Assembly (NCBI GenBank): GCA_028285625.1
Contig: JANQOX010000006.1
Location: 122,346-186,345, forward strand
Reading direction: 5' to 3'
Length of the DNA stretch: 64,000 nt
From: Myxococcota bacterium
Lineage (GTDB): Bacteria > Myxococcota_A > UBA9160 > UBA6930
Shown: piece by piece, positions 61,969 through 64,000 of the stretch
Layout: each line of letters begins with the position of its first letter
Numbering within the stretch: the first letter of the stretch is position 1
Translations under genes and position numbers: made by a program
The notes under the pieces: generated by a model
The model's input: only the letters and a program-made list of their open reading frames with translations
Databases searched by the model: none
What the model was told of the DNA's origin: nothing

Positions 61969-63196
61969 GCCCGATCCGGCCGTTGCCGCCGAAGTCGATC
62001 GCCAACTCGAGGTGATCCGGCAGGGCGCCGTGCAGCTCGTGGGCGAAGAGGGTCTGCGCGCGCGGCTCGCCCAGGCGATCACCGAAGACCGGCCGCTGCG
62101 CATCAAGCTCGGCATGGACCCGTCGGCGCCCGACCTTCACATCGGCCACACCGTCACGCTCGAGAAGCTGCGCGCCTTCCAAGACCTGGGTCACGTGCCG
62201 ATCTTCCTGGTGGGCGACTTCACGGCGCGCATCGGCGACCCCACCGGCAAGAAGAAGACGCGGCCGGCGCTCGAGCCGGAGCAGGTCGCGGCGAACGCGC
62301 AGACCTACGTCGACCAGGTGAGCCTGGTGCTCGACGTCGATCGCGCCGAGGTGCGCTTCAACAGCGAGTGGATGGGAACCATGGTGCCCGCCGACTTCGT
62401 GCGTTTGTGCTCGCACTACACGGTGGCGCGCATGCTCGAACGCGACGACTTCCAGAAGCGCTACGACGCGGGCGAGCCCATCTCGGTGCACGAGTTCCTC
62501 TATCCCCTGGTGCAGGGCTACGACTCGGTCGCCCTCGAGGCGGACGTCGAGCTGGGCGGCACGGACCAGACGTTCAACCTGCTGGTGGGCCGCGACCTGC
62601 AGCGCGCCTATGGGCAGGCGCCGCAGGCGGTGCTGACGCTCGACCTGCTGGTCGGGACCGACGGCAGCGAGAAGATGTCCAAGAGCGTCGGGAATGGCAT
62701 CGGCATCCGCGATGCGCCCGAGGAGATCTACGGCCGGGCCATGAGCGTGTCGGACGAACTCATGACCACTTGGATCCGTGCGCTCTCGTTCGGTCGCTGG
62801 GACGCGCTCGTGGCGTCGGCCGACGGCCTCGCGCGTGGCGAGGGGCGTCCGGTCGATCTCAAGCACGCACTCGCGCGCGCGCTGGTGTCGCGCTTTCATG
62901 GCGACGCAGCGGCCGAAGAGGCGGCTGCGCACTTCGCGCGCGTGGTGCAGCGCGGCGAAGTACCCGAAGACGTCGCGACACTCGACGTCGCGCAGGGCGA
63001 GGGCGGGGCGGGCCTGCTCGATGCCGTGGTGGCCGCGGGCATGGCCAAGAGCAACGGCGAGGCCCGGCGGCTGGTCGCCCAGGGTGCGGTGCGCCTCGAC
63101 GGCGAGCGGGTGCGCGACGCCGCGACCCGGCTGGGCGCTGGTTCCTACCTTTTACAGGTCGGAAAGCGGCGCTTCGTGCGCCTCGAGGTGGGCTGA
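61961..63196 (+). CDS. tyrS: Tyrosyl-tRNA synthetase
   Basis: Charges tRNA-Tyr. The protein is 411 residues, consistent with the second bacterial clade (TyrZ-type). [25 protein letters not shown] holds the HIGH motif. [16 protein letters not shown] and [11 protein letters not shown] hold the tyrosine/ATP sites and KMSKS. A C-terminal S4 domain (about 345-411; [20 protein letters not shown]) binds tRNA. TTG 61961 lies within the upstream gene and is preceded by GAGG (61951-61954). An rRNA operon follows. Confidence 0.95.
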   Translation: MAEPDPAVAAEVDRQLEVIRQGAVQLVGEEGLRARLAQAITEDRPLRIKLGMDPSAPDLHIGHTVTLEKLRAFQDLGHVPIFLVGDFTARIGDPTGKKKTRPALEPEQVAANAQTYVDQVSLVLDVDRAEVRFNSEWMGTMVPADFVRLCSHYTVARMLERDDFQKRYDAGEPISVHEFLYPLVQGYDSVALEADVELGGTDQTFNLLVGRDLQRAYGQAPQAVLTLDLLVGTDGSEKMSKSVGNGIGIRDAPEEIYGRAMSVSDELMTTWIRALSFGRWDALVASADGLARGEGRPVDLKHALARALVSRFHGDAAAEEAAAHFARVVQRGEVPEDVATLDVAQGEGGAGLLDAVVAAGMAKSNGEARRLVAQGAVRLDGERVRDAATRLGAGSYLLQVGKRRFVRLEVG

Positions 63197-63237
63197 GAGG
63201 CTTCGAGAGCACCTTTCGCGACATTCTGCAGGGCGGC

Positions 63238-63266
63238 GGGCCTCGCTCCCCTTGGGGGCGGAGCCC
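63238..63266 (+). terminator. Imperfect hairpin after tyrS
   Basis: GGGCCTCGCTCCCC (63238-63251) and GGGGGCGGAGCCC (63254-63266) form a stem with one bulge. It lies 42 bases after the tyrS stop and upstream of the rRNA promoter, so it could end the zapB-tyrS transcript. Confidence 0.4.
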
Positions 63267-63303
63267 GACCGGCAAGAACCCGCGAAACGGCTTCTGGTGG
63301 CTC

Positions 63304-63332
63304 TTGACGCAGCGATCCGTACTGCTTAGATT
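63304..63332 (+). promoter_or_regulatory. rRNA operon promoter
   Basis: TTGACG (63304-63309), a 17-base spacer and TAGATT (63327-63332), in an AT-richer stretch 270 bases upstream of 16S. Transcription would start near 63340. Confidence 0.6.
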
Positions 63333-63383
63333 GCTCCTCCTGCGGCGGCCCGGGTCCACGGGCCAGCCACATCTTTCCAGGAG

Positions 63384-63401
63384 CCTCCCACCATTGGGAG
63401 G
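63384..63401 (+). promoter_or_regulatory. rRNA leader hairpin
   Basis: CCTCCCA (63384-63390) and TGGGAGG (63395-63401) form a perfect 7-bp stem with a 4-base loop. An alternative pairing is AGGAGCCT (63379-63386) with AGGCTCCT (63423-63430). Likely part of the leader's processing or antitermination structure. Confidence 0.5.
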
Positions 63402-63441
63402 AGTGTCCGCGGAGCCCCGAACAGGCTCCTTGGGCCTTGCT

Positions 63442-63454
63442 TGGTCTTTGAAAA
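63442..63454 (+). promoter_or_regulatory. boxA-like antitermination element
   Basis: TGGTCTTTGAAAA resembles the rRNA boxA consensus TGCTCTTTAACA that recruits NusB/NusE. It lies 155 bases before 16S, as expected. Confidence 0.55.
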
Positions 63455-63470
63455 CCGAATGTCGTGCGGT

Positions 63471-63501
63471 CATGGACGAGGTCCTCAGAACCTCGTCGAT
63501 G
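63471..63501 (+). other. rRNA leader processing stem
   Basis: GACGAGGT (63475-63482) pairs with ACCTCGTC (63490-63497) around a 7-base loop, extended by CAT/ATG pairs at 63471-63473 and 63499-63501. Probably an RNase III- or chaperone-related leader stem. Confidence 0.45.
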
Positions 63502-63608
63502 ACGGTGACGGGAACCCTTAAATCTGAATCGTGTCGTCGGGTTTCGGCCTGGCGACGCAAACGGTCAGCGGGGCGTACACGTTCGCGTGTGCGTCACGTG
63601 CCAAGTTC

Positions 63609-64000
<392 letters not shown>

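Overview
This is a contiguous piece of core chromosome from a high-GC Gram-negative bacterium. It carries lipid A, LPS core, BamA, Skp and Lol genes, all on a dense GC-rich background with very frequent GTG and TTG starts. The gene order (prfB-lysS-lolC/E-lolD-bamA-skp-lpxA-lpxI-oxidoreductase-lpxB-waaA-lpxK), LpxI in place of LpxH, a RemA/DUF370 protein between yicC and gmk, and the first 392 bases of a 16S rRNA gene suggest a deltaproteobacterial-type lineage (Myxococcota, Desulfobacterota, Binatota or relatives). I cannot place it more precisely by eye. I see no insertion sequence, prophage, integrase, CRISPR array or tRNA gene.

Layout. 1-14846 (+): end of prfB, lysS, a lipoprotein-release ABC system, BamA, Skp and a lipid A/Kdo block. 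14904-16948 (-): a Kdo kinase-like gene and lptF. 17123-29795 (+): two heptosyltransferases, a GT2, a sugar epimerase, a heptose-7-phosphate kinase, then yicC-remA-gmk-rel, then two more glycosyltransferases and a GHMP sugar kinase. 29985-36050 (-): a TM2 protein, an MsbA-like exporter, a Rossmann flavoprotein-like protein, purM and an F420/FMN luciferase-like oxidoreductase. 36220-50162 (+): a GT2, a heterodimeric MdlAB-like ABC exporter, an SDR, smc, ftsY, glpK, a glycerophosphodiester phosphodiesterase and a second SDR. 50194-53924 (-): a two-gene operon of predicted lipoproteins, one TPR/CsgG-like and one LpoB-like fused to a caspase-like peptidase. 54544-63196 (+): gltB-gltD, zapB-zapA, a 5-formyl-THF cyclo-ligase and tyrS. 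An rRNA leader and the start of 16S rRNA end the window.

How the genes work together. Most of the first 30 kb builds and exports the outer membrane. lpxA/lpxI/lpxB/lpxK/waaA make Kdo2-lipid A, the heptose kinase and heptosyltransferases extend the core, LptF and the ABC exporters move it, BamA/Skp insert outer-membrane proteins, and the Lol system releases lipoproteins. The Gfo/Idh/MocA oxidoreductase between lpxI and lpxB is a candidate GnnA, which would imply amide-linked (3-amino) lipid A.

Two observations stand out. (1) At five same-strand junctions the upstream stop and the downstream start are separated by one or two tiny ORFs (7-17 codons). Each is joined to its neighbours by a 4-base ATGA overlap, and two junctions use 23-bp tandem repeats. 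Together with repeats at the gmk-rel, smc-ftsY and gltB-gltD junctions and inside lpxK, this looks like a recurrent way of building or keeping translational coupling. (2) The translationally coupled TPR-CsgG and LpoB-caspase lipoprotein pair lies next to a perfect 18-bp palindrome and looks like an envelope-located caspase-like module of unknown role.
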